Positions 7,014-14,913 of a stretch of 24,550 nucleotides of DNA are shown one piece after another (position 1 is the stretch's first letter; each line of letters begins with the position of its first letter). Below the pieces are notes generated by a model. The model saw only the letters and a program-made list of their open reading frames with translations. It was not told where the DNA came from and searched no databases. The stretch is from Treponema sp. (lineage in GTDB: Bacteria; Spirochaetota; Spirochaetia; Treponematales; Treponemataceae), in NCBI GenBank assembly GCA_016296205.1, contig JAEDJS010000030.1, positions 1 to 24,550 of the forward strand. The letters run 5' to 3'. Both the position numbers and the translations under genes were made by a program.

Positions 7014-8572
7014 AACTTATAAAAAAAATTTTAACATTAACACTTACTTCCGCAATTGCATCAACTGCCTTTGCCCAAAATTCACTTTTTGGTCTTAACG
7101 CATCAGACATTTCCAGCAAGGTTTCATCTTCCAGCGACCCCTCGGCAAACATCAATCAAACTTCCATGCTGGCTAAATCCTCTGTTTCCAATACTCAACT
7201 GGCAATGAGCAGCCCGGACTACATGGTTACAGCCGGCGACATTTACTCCCTTTCTTTTGCAATCAACTCCAATGCTGTAAACTATGTTATTTCTGTTGAT
7301 TCAAGCTACAAAGTTCGTGTTGCAAACCTTACTGTTCTTGATGTTTCAGGAAAAACTTTTTTACAATTCAAAAGACTTGTTGAACAGATCATTACTCAGA
7401 ACTACCCAATGAGTGGAGTTCAACTTATTCTTACAACTCCTGCTGTTTTTAATGTTACAGTCAAAGGCGAAGTTACAGAAACTGCATTCAAACAATCCTG
7501 GGCATTAACAAGACTTTCAGAAGTAATTCAAGACTCGTTAACAAATTATTCATCAGACAGAAATGTTACTGTTACTTCAAGCAATGGTACTTCTAAAACA
7601 TACGATTTATTCAAAGCAAAAAGATTTGGTGAATTAGACCAGAATCCATTTGTTAGACCAGGTGATGTAATTACTGTCAACCGCATTTCAAGAAAAGTAA
7701 AAATTTCCGGCGCAGTTGAACGTCCTGGCGAATACACTCTTCTGGAAAATGAAAACGCAAAGAGTCTTATTGAATATTACGGAGGCGGTTTTACTGATTT
7801 TGCAGATTACAAACGCATTGAAGTTTCAAGACAGTTATCGGAAAATACAGAAGATCAACTCAATCAGGCTTCAACAATTTATATTACAAAAAAAGAAATT
7901 GATGATGACTTTGAACTTTTAAATTTCGACAGTATTACAGTTTACAATGTTAAAGATATTTCTCCCATAATTTTTGTTGAAGGTGCAATTTCTACTCAAC
8001 AAAATAATAACAGTGCCACAACTCTTGAAGGTTTTTCCAGAGTTGCTCTTACTTTGCAGAAAGGTGACAACTACGCTTATGTAATCCGCAAGAACAAAAA
8101 CATTATTTCATCAACTTCGGATCTTGCCAACGCTTATGTTATTCGTGGTGATCAGCACATTCCAATGAATATTGCCAAAATAATTTACGACGCTAATTAT
8201 TTTACAGATGTTACCATTCAGGATGGCGATATTCTTCTTATTCCGTTCAAACAGCACTTTGTAAGTGTTGCCGGTGCAGTAAATAATCCAGGCCGTTACC
8301 CATATATTCCAGACAGAACATGGGATTATTACGTTGGTCTTGCAGGGGGAATTAACAAAGAAAAGAACTCTCTGAACACAGTTCAAATCAGAGACATCAA
8401 TGGAAAAGAGCTGGACAAAAATCAACCTATAACTCCAGAAACAACAATTACAGCCAGCACAAACAGTTTCCTGTATTTCTTTAACAAATATGCTCCTGTA
8501 GTAACTACAATTTTAAGCGTAATCAGCACAAGTATTTCTGTGTTGATTTATTCACAGTCCCTTATACAATAA
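7010..8572 (+). CDS. Polysaccharide export protein with SLBB domains (Wza-like)
   Basis: 520 residues with a Sec signal peptide ending at SAIASTAFA (about residue 22), and no lipobox Cys. Residues about 70-165 match the Poly_export domain (DYMVTAGDIYSLSFAI). SLBB-type ligand-binding domains follow: KISGAVERPGEYTLLEN at about 233, a weaker FVEGAIS segment at about 322, and SVAGAVNNPGRYPYIPDRTW at about 419. The last 25 residues are hydrophobic and may form the membrane-spanning helix of a Wza-like ring. It would be the exit channel for the polysaccharide system of the preceding gene. AAAGGA lies upstream of the ATG inside the wzz-like gene. No glycosyltransferase or flippase is in this window. 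Confidence 0.85.
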   Translation: MKLIKKILTLTLTSAIASTAFAQNSLFGLNASDISSKVSSSSDPSANINQTSMLAKSSVSNTQLAMSSPDYMVTAGDIYSLSFAINSNAVNYVISVDSSYKVRVANLTVLDVSGKTFLQFKRLVEQIITQNYPMSGVQLILTTPAVFNVTVKGEVTETAFKQSWALTRLSEVIQDSLTNYSSDRNVTVTSSNGTSKTYDLFKAKRFGELDQNPFVRPGDVITVNRISRKVKISGAVERPGEYTLLENENAKSLIEYYGGGFTDFADYKRIEVSRQLSENTEDQLNQASTIYITKKEIDDDFELLNFDSITVYNVKDISPIIFVEGAISTQQNNNSATTLEGFSRVALTLQKGDNYAYVIRKNKNIISSTSDLANAYVIRGDQHIPMNIAKIIYDANYFTDVTIQDGDILLIPFKQHFVSVAGAVNNPGRYPYIPDRTWDYYVGLAGGINKEKNSLNTVQIRDINGKELDKNQPITPETTITASTNSFLYFFNKYAPVVTTILSVISTSISVLIYSQSLIQ

Positions 8573-8591
8573 GTTGATTTAAAATAAAATT

Positions 8592-8669
8592 GGGGCTGTC
8601 CAATAAGTCCTGTCATGGTGAATCATGTTCAGAATGACAGAGGCTTCTTTTGGGACAGCCCCTTTTTTT
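8592..8669 (+). terminator. Strong terminator, possibly derived from a small inverted-repeat element
   Basis: The outer arms GGGGCTGTCC (8592-8601) and GGACAGCCCC (8653-8662) are perfect and are followed by seven T (8663-8669). Inside lies a second inverted repeat CTGTCAT/ATGACAG, so the whole 71-base unit folds into one long imperfect hairpin. It ends the export operon on the plus strand and may also stop minus-strand reading from the ilvE side, although the T-tract in that direction is short. Confidence 0.85.
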
Positions 8670-8680
8670 GTCAAATACAA

Positions 8681-9862
8681 TTATTTGATTTCGTAGATCC
8701 AACCGTCTGGAGCAGGTCTTGTACCCATCTGAATACCTGTAAGTTCATCATAAATTTTCTGAAGAACCGGACCCATCTTTTCTGAAGAATCTTTAAAGAT
8801 GATTTCTTTATCTTTTGCTACAACTTTTCCAACAGGACTAATAACTGCTGCAGTTCCACAAAGACCACATTCAACAAATGAACTTAATTCCCACTTGTGA
8901 ACTTTTCTTTCCTGAACTTTCAATCCCAAACGCTGAGCAACTTCAATAATTGAACGTCTTGTAATAGAAGGAAGAATGCTATTGCTTTTTGGAGTTACCA
9001 AAGTTCCATTCTTCTTAACAAACAAAATGTTTGCTCCACCTGTTTCTTCAATAAACATATGTCTCTGTGGATCAAGATACATATTTTCGTCAAAACCATT
9101 TTTATGTGCGTCAACAATATTGAACAAACTCATTGCATAGTTAAGACCAGCTTTAATGTGTCCTGTTCCTTTTGGAGCTGCACGGTCAAGTTCGCTAAGA
9201 CGAATTGTAATTGGTTTTACACCACCTTTAAAATAAGGTCCTACAGGAGTAACAAGAATTCTAAACTGATATTCGTCTGCAGGTTTAACGCCAATAACTG
9301 GATTAGAACCAAACATAAATGGACGGATGTAAAGTGTTGCACCGCTGCCATATGGAGGTACCCATGATTTATTTGCTTTTACAACATCATTAACTGCCTG
9401 AATAAATTTTTCTACAGGGAATTCTGGCATAACAAGTCTTTTACAACTGTCTGCCATACGGGCAGCATTAAGATCCGGACGGAAACAAACAATTTTTCCA
9501 TCTTCTGTTGTGTAAGCTTTAAGTCCTTCAAAACAAGTCTGGGCATACTGGAAAACACAAGCACATTCATTAAGCACAACCTTTTCGTCAGTAATGAGTT
9601 TTCCTTCTGTCCATTTTCCGTCTTTATATTCAGCAACGAATCTTTTATCTGCTTTAATATAACCAAATGGAAGTTTACCCCAATCCAATTTCTGCTTGTC
9701 ATCTTTCTTAGCAGTTGTTTTTTTAGCAGTAGTTGTTTTCTTTGCTGCTGTTTCTTTTTTTGCAGTTGCTTTAGTAACACTTGCTTTAGGAGCTGCAGCT
9801 TTTTTTGTTGCAGGCTTAGCTGTTGTTGCTTTTGCAACAGTCTTCTTTTTTGTTTCAGCCAT
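8681..9862 (-). CDS. ilvE: Branched-chain amino acid aminotransferase with basic N-terminal tail
   Basis: 393 residues, longer than the usual 340-360 of type II enzymes. Residues 1-56 are almost only Lys, Ala, Thr and Val (repeats like AKKTTAKK) and resemble a histone H1 tail. From about residue 58 (KLDWGKLPFGYIKADKRFVA) the normal fold-type IV PLP enzyme begins. The predicted Schiff-base lysine is K237 in HIKAGLNYAMSLF. Other family motifs are EETGGANILFV, SILPSITRRSIIEVAQRLG and ECGLCGTAAVISPVG. It transfers amino groups between Leu/Ile/Val and 2-oxoglutarate in the cytosol. The start ATG has GAGG nine bases upstream. It is the last gene behind a sugar-import operon, 46 bases after the phosphatase stop. 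That gap has a TATAATATAA-like stretch and might hold its own promoter. Confidence 0.92.
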   Translation of the reverse strand: MAETKKKTVAKATTAKPATKKAAAPKASVTKATAKKETAAKKTTTAKKTTAKKDDKQKLDWGKLPFGYIKADKRFVAEYKDGKWTEGKLITDEKVVLNECACVFQYAQTCFEGLKAYTTEDGKIVCFRPDLNAARMADSCKRLVMPEFPVEKFIQAVNDVVKANKSWVPPYGSGATLYIRPFMFGSNPVIGVKPADEYQFRILVTPVGPYFKGGVKPITIRLSELDRAAPKGTGHIKAGLNYAMSLFNIVDAHKNGFDENMYLDPQRHMFIEETGGANILFVKKNGTLVTPKSNSILPSITRRSIIEVAQRLGLKVQERKVHKWELSSFVECGLCGTAAVISPVGKVVAKDKEIIFKDSSEKMGPVLQKIYDELTGIQMGTRPAPDGWIYEIK

Positions 9863-9908
9863 ATTACGTAACCTCTTTTTTAATAATTTATAATATAATT
9901 TTTTTTTA

Positions 9909-11036
9909 CTATTTATTCAATCGTTTTGAAACTAATTCTAGTTCGTCTTTAGTCAGAAAACCATTCTCTTCAAAATACAAACCAAATTCCTTTTTTAATT
10001 TCTTAACTTCCGAAATTGGTTTCCCAAGAATTTTTTCAAAACTATATTTAAGCAATCTTGAATCCCGGTATTCTCTTAAACCCATTTTATTTGTAAGCAT
10101 ATAATCCTGAGCAATCTCTTCCCAAGATGCTCCAGCCAATGCCGCAAGACATGCACTAACAGTACCGGTTCTATCTGTTCCCAATCTGCAGTGAATGTAA
10201 TAAGGACCTGGATGCTTATTTATAAAACGCACAACCGTTGCAATCACCTTACCAAATTCTTCTTCATTTGAATGATAGTAAACAATATTGTAATCCGTGT
10301 TGATATACAGATTATTACCTTTCTGCATAATTTCCTTATGGCGGTCGCAAAGATATTCCCCGTATTTTGGTTCCGGAAGTTCTTCACCGCTCAAAGTGAT
10401 TACAGAATTTATTTTGTTACTTTCAAAACTTTCCTTAACTAAAGTTGAACGCAATTCCTCTGTATCAAATTTTGGCCGGCTCTTTTTAAATGGGTGATAT
10501 CCTCTAAAAAGACAAGTAGTTCCCGGCACTTTTCTAACGTTGCTTAATCGTAATTTGTCTTCCGGTAAATCCAAATTAAAATCTTTTAATTTAAGTTGAG
10601 TTGAACAAATCTTGTTTGCTTCTCTGCTCTTATCCAGATCTTCATCAGAAAAATGAATAAGTGCATTTCCACAAAGTGAATATGCCAGATCTTTTGATGC
10701 ACTGCAATATTCAGTTTTAATTCCAAGAAATTTTAAATAAGCCACAAATTTAAATTCAGGAACACCAGCATTACCAGGAATATTGATTTCTGCAACAGTT
10801 TTTTCCAAAATCCAGACTTTTTGTGCATAATCAAAACGCATCTGATAATCATTATTCTTTTTGTCCCAGCCGTTAAAGCTTCCTTCAACATATACTTTAG
10901 AAAAACCACTACGGCGTCCCAAAAGTCTTAGAAACAAATATTTTCTTGGATCAAAAACAAATTTAATTCTCTGCTGGTTTTCACTAAGAACATAGCCTAG
11001 CAATTTTTCCTGACCATTAATCTGGGAGAAACTCAT
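9909..11036 (-). CDS. CBM48-like domain fused to tyrosine/dual-specificity phosphatase (laforin/SEX4-like architecture)
   Basis: 375 residues, no signal peptide, so cytosolic. Residues about 22-105 look like an early-set/CBM48 (AMPK-beta glycogen-binding) domain: KVYVEGSFNGWDKK with W57, then a W75-containing strand and PEFKFVAYL with K96, in the same order as in AMPK-beta. Residues about 165-340 are a Cys-based phosphatase: LFRGYHPF, SVITLSGEEL, then the CX5R loop HCRLGTDRTG with catalytic C283 and R289. Eukaryotic glucan phosphatases (laforin, SEX4) combine these two kinds of domain. The gene starts six bases after the ABC permease stop, in a sugar-uptake operon. A role in dephosphorylating glycogen or imported phospho-glucan is my inference. 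It could instead be a protein or inositol phosphatase with an E-set domain that does not bind glucan, since a second CBM48 tryptophan is not evident. Confidence 0.8.
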   Translation of the reverse strand: MSFSQINGQEKLLGYVLSENQQRIKFVFDPRKYLFLRLLGRRSGFSKVYVEGSFNGWDKKNNDYQMRFDYAQKVWILEKTVAEINIPGNAGVPEFKFVAYLKFLGIKTEYCSASKDLAYSLCGNALIHFSDEDLDKSREANKICSTQLKLKDFNLDLPEDKLRLSNVRKVPGTTCLFRGYHPFKKSRPKFDTEELRSTLVKESFESNKINSVITLSGEELPEPKYGEYLCDRHKEIMQKGNNLYINTDYNIVYYHSNEEEFGKVIATVVRFINKHPGPYYIHCRLGTDRTGTVSACLAALAGASWEEIAQDYMLTNKMGLREYRDSRLLKYSFEKILGKPISEVKKLKKEFGLYFEENGFLTKDELELVSKRLNK

Positions 11037-11042
11037 TTTACA

Positions 11043-11927
11043 TCAACCTTTTACAGCACCAGCTGCAATTCCCTTAATTATATACTTCTGAAGGAATAAG
11101 TAGAAGGCAATAATTGGAATAGAAGATATTGTAAGACTTGCTGTCATTGGGCCATACTCTTTAAGGAACTGCCCGTTAAATCTCATCTGTGCCAGCTGAA
11201 TTGTCCCGTCCTTTATAACAATAAGTGGAAGTAAAAAATCGTTCCAAAGCCACAATGCATCAATAACCGCAATTGTAGCAATAATTGTTTTCATCATGGG
11301 AAGAATAATCACAAAGAAAGTTTTAAATTTTCCAGCCCCGTCAATACTTGCACTTTCTTCCAGTTCTTTTGGAATACTTTTTACAAACCCATGGAACATA
11401 AATATGGCAGTAGGACATCCTAATCCCCAGTACATAGGAATAATTCCCGGAACACTCATCAAATGAAGATCAGCTGCAAGAACACCAACCGGAACCATAA
11501 TAATCTGGAATGGAATAACAAGTGCCATTGCAAAGAAAACATACAGCAGCCACGACAATTTTGAATTTGTTCTTGCCAGCATATATGCACACATAGAAGA
11601 AGTAAGAATAATGCCTGCCAGCCCACCAACTGTAATAAATAAAGTATTCAGAAAAACCTTTGGGAACTCCAGCTCTTTCCAGGCCTGAACATAATTTCCA
11701 AAAAATAATTTTACAGGAAGCCCAAGAGGATTTTTAATAATATCAGCATTTGGCCTAAAACTGTTGATTACAACAAAAAACATAGGATACAAAAAGAACA
11801 CCGCAAATAAAAGCATAAACACATACAAAATTGCTTTACGGGCATTAGCCTGTTTAATTGCCTTTTTGTTTAACTGCTCCTGTTTAACTTGATTCAACTG
11901 TTTGATTAATTGCATCATCTCTGCCAT
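11043..11927 (-). CDS. Carbohydrate ABC transporter permease, MalG/MsmG type
   Basis: 294 residues with six predicted transmembrane helices. The EAA loop that docks the ATPase is seen as PKELEESASIDGAGKFKTFF followed by VIILPMMK (about residues 192-220). The N-terminal 26 residues are Gln/Lys-rich and cytosolic. The N-terminal helix is followed by PMFFVVINSFRPNADIIKNP, typical of MalG-like permeases. Its ATG overlaps the stop of the MalF-type gene by one base (TAATG), and AGGAGA lies ten bases upstream. It forms the channel with the preceding permease. The imported sugar is not readable from the sequence. Confidence 0.92.
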   Translation of the reverse strand: MAEMMQLIKQLNQVKQEQLNKKAIKQANARKAILYVFMLLFAVFFLYPMFFVVINSFRPNADIIKNPLGLPVKLFFGNYVQAWKELEFPKVFLNTLFITVGGLAGIILTSSMCAYMLARTNSKLSWLLYVFFAMALVIPFQIIMVPVGVLAADLHLMSVPGIIPMYWGLGCPTAIFMFHGFVKSIPKELEESASIDGAGKFKTFFVIILPMMKTIIATIAVIDALWLWNDFLLPLIVIKDGTIQLAQMRFNGQFLKEYGPMTASLTISSIPIIAFYLFLQKYIIKGIAAGAVKG

Positions 11928-13438
11928 TATTGTTCAATCTCCTTTCTCTTAGAAATTGCAAGCTGAATTCCTGAAATCGCAAAAATTATCAGGAACAGAA
12001 CCATTGCTTTTGCAGTTGCCAGACCTGCCTGCTTTTGTGAATATGCATCAAAATAAATATCCATTACAAAAGGAACAGTTCCATAGGCATAACCAGACTG
12101 ACCAATCATAGCATAAATCAAATCAAAACTTTTAAGGGCATTGGCAATAGAAAGGAACAAACTGATTGTAAAACTTGGTGCAAGAAGGGGCAACGTAATG
12201 TACTTAAATCTATGCCCCCAGCTGGCTCCATCAATTTTTGCAGCTTCAATTAATTCACCAGGAATATTCTGCAAGCCGGCCAGATAAATTATCATATAAT
12301 AACCAGCACCCTGCCAGATACTAACAAGAACTAAAAGCCATGGAGTTTTATTTGAATCACTAAGCCATTTTTCTACACCAGTAACAGCTGGCAAAAGTTG
12401 AACAAAAAGCATACTCCAGATAAGGGCAACAATTACCATACTCAAAACATTAGGAATAAAGAAAGCCGAGCGCATCCACTTCTGTCCTTTAATTCCACTG
12501 TCAAGAGCAAGAGCAAGCCCAAAAGCCACCAGGTTGATTCCAATAACACTAAAGAACGCAAAGAACAAAGTAAAGCCAATAACACCCATATTGAATTTTT
12601 TAAGAATCCAGGTGCTGTCCATCAATTTTTTTACCTGATAAATTTTCTCGTAGTCTTTAACCCAGGAATTTATTGTTAAAATTGAATTTTTACTAAGGTT
12701 GTTTTCTTTAATATATTTTTCTGCAATTTTTGAAACTTCATGTTCCTTACCAGAACTGATTGCAGTTTTTAATTCTTTTATAAATGCAGAAGGTTTTGCA
12801 GCAGTTCCACCTTCAACTTCCGGGAGTTTCCAAATTTTATTATCAACATCGGTTTCATTGTAATGCTGATTGATTTTATATTTATCGCCAGAAATTTTGT
12901 AAGCATGAAGCAAAACATTTTTATCTTCGTCTGAACATTTTTTTAACAGTTCCGATTCAAATTCTTTTTTTGAAATTTTGGCAGGCAACTTTGTAGAAGC
13001 GTCATATTTTTTTATTGTATAATGATGAGGATAAAAATCTTTAGCGGTTTTGCCACTGAAGATTTTTTTATAATTTTCAAAGCCAACAAAACGATTTCCA
13101 GCTGGTTCCCACTTTGCCCGTCTGAAAATTCGTTCAACTTTTTTTCTATCTTTCTGTTTTAATGCAAGTCTATGATATGAATCATCTTTTTTTTCATATT
13201 TATATATTTCTTTCAGGTAATTTCTGTCGTTTTCATTTGTAAGTTTTGCAAGAATATTCTGATCAAATTCTGTTTTAGATACAACAATCGGCGACTTTGG
13301 AGTAAGTCCGTCCCAGTTTGTAAAAGAAATTCTTATACCCTGCAAAAAAGGTGTTATAAAAAAAATTAAATACAAAATTAAACAGGGCATAACAAAAGCC
13401 CAGAAGGTCAAATGTTTTTTATATTTTGATTCTACCAT
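11927..13438 (-). CDS. Carbohydrate ABC transporter permease, MalF type, with enlarged periplasmic region
   Basis: 503 residues from ATG 13438 (AGGA about eight bases upstream); the longer frame from TTG 13474 lacks such a site. Normal Msm/Ugp-type permeases have about 290-310 residues. After the first helix (about 12-32) come two inserts in the periplasmic region around the usual VGFENYKKIF motif. They contain a duplicated unit: SKTEFDQNILAKL ... DRNYLKEIYK at about 54-85 and SKKEFESELLKKC ... DKNVLLHAYK at about 156-182. The other five helices and the EAA loop (PGELIEAAKIDGASWGHRFK, about 393-412) are standard. The insert is Lys-rich and charged. It is a functional homologue of MalF's P2 loop by position only. 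Confidence 0.9.
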   Translation of the reverse strand: MVESKYKKHLTFWAFVMPCLILYLIFFITPFLQGIRISFTNWDGLTPKSPIVVSKTEFDQNILAKLTNENDRNYLKEIYKYEKKDDSYHRLALKQKDRKKVERIFRRAKWEPAGNRFVGFENYKKIFSGKTAKDFYPHHYTIKKYDASTKLPAKISKKEFESELLKKCSDEDKNVLLHAYKISGDKYKINQHYNETDVDNKIWKLPEVEGGTAAKPSAFIKELKTAISSGKEHEVSKIAEKYIKENNLSKNSILTINSWVKDYEKIYQVKKLMDSTWILKKFNMGVIGFTLFFAFFSVIGINLVAFGLALALDSGIKGQKWMRSAFFIPNVLSMVIVALIWSMLFVQLLPAVTGVEKWLSDSNKTPWLLVLVSIWQGAGYYMIIYLAGLQNIPGELIEAAKIDGASWGHRFKYITLPLLAPSFTISLFLSIANALKSFDLIYAMIGQSGYAYGTVPFVMDIYFDAYSQKQAGLATAKAMVLFLIIFAISGIQLAISKRKEIEQ

Positions 13439-13515
13439 TTTTAATTCCTGGAAAATTTCCGGCTGCTTACCCAAAGCATAAACAACCGGAATTATTAATT
13501 ATTTTTTAGTAATTA

Positions 13516-14760
13516 TTATTCAGCTACTGCTGCTGCCCATTCTGCATCGATGTCTGCAATTACAGCTTCTGCTGATTTTGCACCCATCATAAACTGCTGA
13601 GCACCATTCTTACATGCACTTTCAAATACCTGTGAAGGATACTGGCTGAATGCCCATGGATAAGATCCTTTTGCTGCAACAGATTTCATAAGTTCATCAA
13701 ATGGAACACCCAGTGAACTAAAATCGCAGCCTACAAAACTGTTTGTAAGCTTGTATTCAGAAACCCAAAGAGCCTGTCCTTCTTCACTAGAAAGCCAGTT
13801 AAGGAATTTAATTGCTTCTGCCTGTTTTTCTGGAGTTGACTGTGAACTTACTGCAAAAGTAGAATCAACATCAGCGTAAAGCTTGTTCATTAATGGATCA
13901 TCATAAACTGGGAATGGAATAAATCCAGCGTTCAAATCAGGATTAAGTTTAAGAGCGTCAACAAATGCCCACAATCCCTGAACCATCATTGCAGATTCAC
14001 CATTTGCAAAAGACTGCTGCTGTTCACCACCGCCCATTTCTTCTGCATTAGAATTCATGTACTGGCGATATTCTCTAAGAATACTGAACAATTTGTCTGT
14101 ATCAACATCACCATAAGAACCGTTTCCATCATTCATAGAAGCAATAAATTCATCAGGAGTAATTCCCTGTTCTGCAAGAAGTGCTGTATGAATCATTGTA
14201 ATAAAATGACCTGCAGACCAGTTTTCTTTAAGAAGAGCACTGAATGGAACAATATCATTTTCTTCCAAAACTGCACATACTTCCTGAAGATCATGATATG
14301 TTTCTGGAGCTTTTAGATTGTATTTAGCAAAAATATCTTTATTATAAATAATACCAATACCGGCAAAATCCATTGGAACTGCATACTGTTTGTCATTCCA
14401 TGTAACTGCTGGAAGTGCACTTGCTACACATTTTGACAATGCTTCTGTTTCGGAAAGATCTGCAAGGAATCCCTTTTCTGCATATTCACGAACGCGTCCA
14501 TAAGACTGAATCTGCATAATTTCTGGAAGCTTATTCTGTGCAGCACGTGCGCTCATTGTTGCATCTGCATCGTTTGGAATAATAAACGGTGTGATTACTA
14601 CATTTGGGTTTTCTTTCATGTAGGCCTTAATAATGTTTTTGAGCCCCTGTTGATTTTCCTGTTTGTAATAGTACAATTCAAGTTTTGTAACCTTTGTACA
14701 TCCACTGAACATTGTTGCAGCAAAAGCAGCAGCAATTAATGTTTTAAGTACTTTCATCAT
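13516..14760 (-). CDS. Sugar-binding lipoprotein of an ABC importer
   Basis: 414 residues. A lipoprotein signal ends in FSGC, with the acylated Cys at 21. The mature part is a family 1 solute-binding protein: VTKLELYYYKQENQQGLKNI at the N-terminus, a GIIYNKDIFAKYNLKAPETY hinge segment, and a later NGESAMMVQGLWAFVDAL strand typical of MsmE-like proteins. It captures a sugar in the periplasm for the two permeases encoded after it. It is the first gene of the operon, with AAGGAG seven bases before the first of two ATG codons and a good promoter upstream. About 77 bases separate it from the MalF-type gene, more than between the other genes. Confidence 0.92.
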   Translation of the reverse strand: MMKVLKTLIAAAFAATMFSGCTKVTKLELYYYKQENQQGLKNIIKAYMKENPNVVITPFIIPNDADATMSARAAQNKLPEIMQIQSYGRVREYAEKGFLADLSETEALSKCVASALPAVTWNDKQYAVPMDFAGIGIIYNKDIFAKYNLKAPETYHDLQEVCAVLEENDIVPFSALLKENWSAGHFITMIHTALLAEQGITPDEFIASMNDGNGSYGDVDTDKLFSILREYRQYMNSNAEEMGGGEQQQSFANGESAMMVQGLWAFVDALKLNPDLNAGFIPFPVYDDPLMNKLYADVDSTFAVSSQSTPEKQAEAIKFLNWLSSEEGQALWVSEYKLTNSFVGCDFSSLGVPFDELMKSVAAKGSYPWAFSQYPSQVFESACKNGAQQFMMGAKSAEAVIADIDAEWAAAVAE

Positions 14761-14789
14761 ATTTTACTCCTTAAAAATTGATTTAATAT

Positions 14790-14818
14790 ATTATAACACT
14801 AATTAATTGAATTCGCAA
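14790..14818 (-). promoter_or_regulatory. Promoter of the second sugar ABC operon
   Basis: On the minus strand TTGCGA (complement of 14813-14818) is 17 bases upstream of TATAAT (complement of 14790-14795). The predicted start is about 14783, giving a leader of some 22 bases that contains AAGGAG. The promoter lies only about 20 bases beyond the terminator of the upstream operon. Confidence 0.65.
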
Positions 14819-14830
14819 AAAAAATTTTAA

Positions 14831-14877
14831 AAATAATAAAGGCTGGCACCTAGGGGGAACCTGTCAGCACCAGCCTT
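14831..14877 (-). terminator. Terminator of the alpha-glucan operon
   Basis: Arms AAGGCTGG (14839-14846) and CCAGCCTT (14870-14877) form a perfect stem around a 23-base loop that can pair further in part. On the minus strand it is followed by TTTATTATTTTT. It lies 37 bases after the stop of the amylase gene, the last gene of the pullulanase-MalEFG operon. Confidence 0.75.
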
Positions 14878-14913
14878 CATTAATCAGCATAAACTGATAA
14901 AAAAAATCGAATT

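Noticed and set aside
9412..9893. Open frames overlapping the start of ilvE on both strands
   Set aside because: They are low-complexity shadows of the Lys/Ala/Thr tail and have no ribosome sites or family motifs.
13439..13474. TTG start for the first MalF-type permease
   Set aside because: The ATG at 13438 has AGGA at normal distance and the extra 12 residues are not typical of the family.
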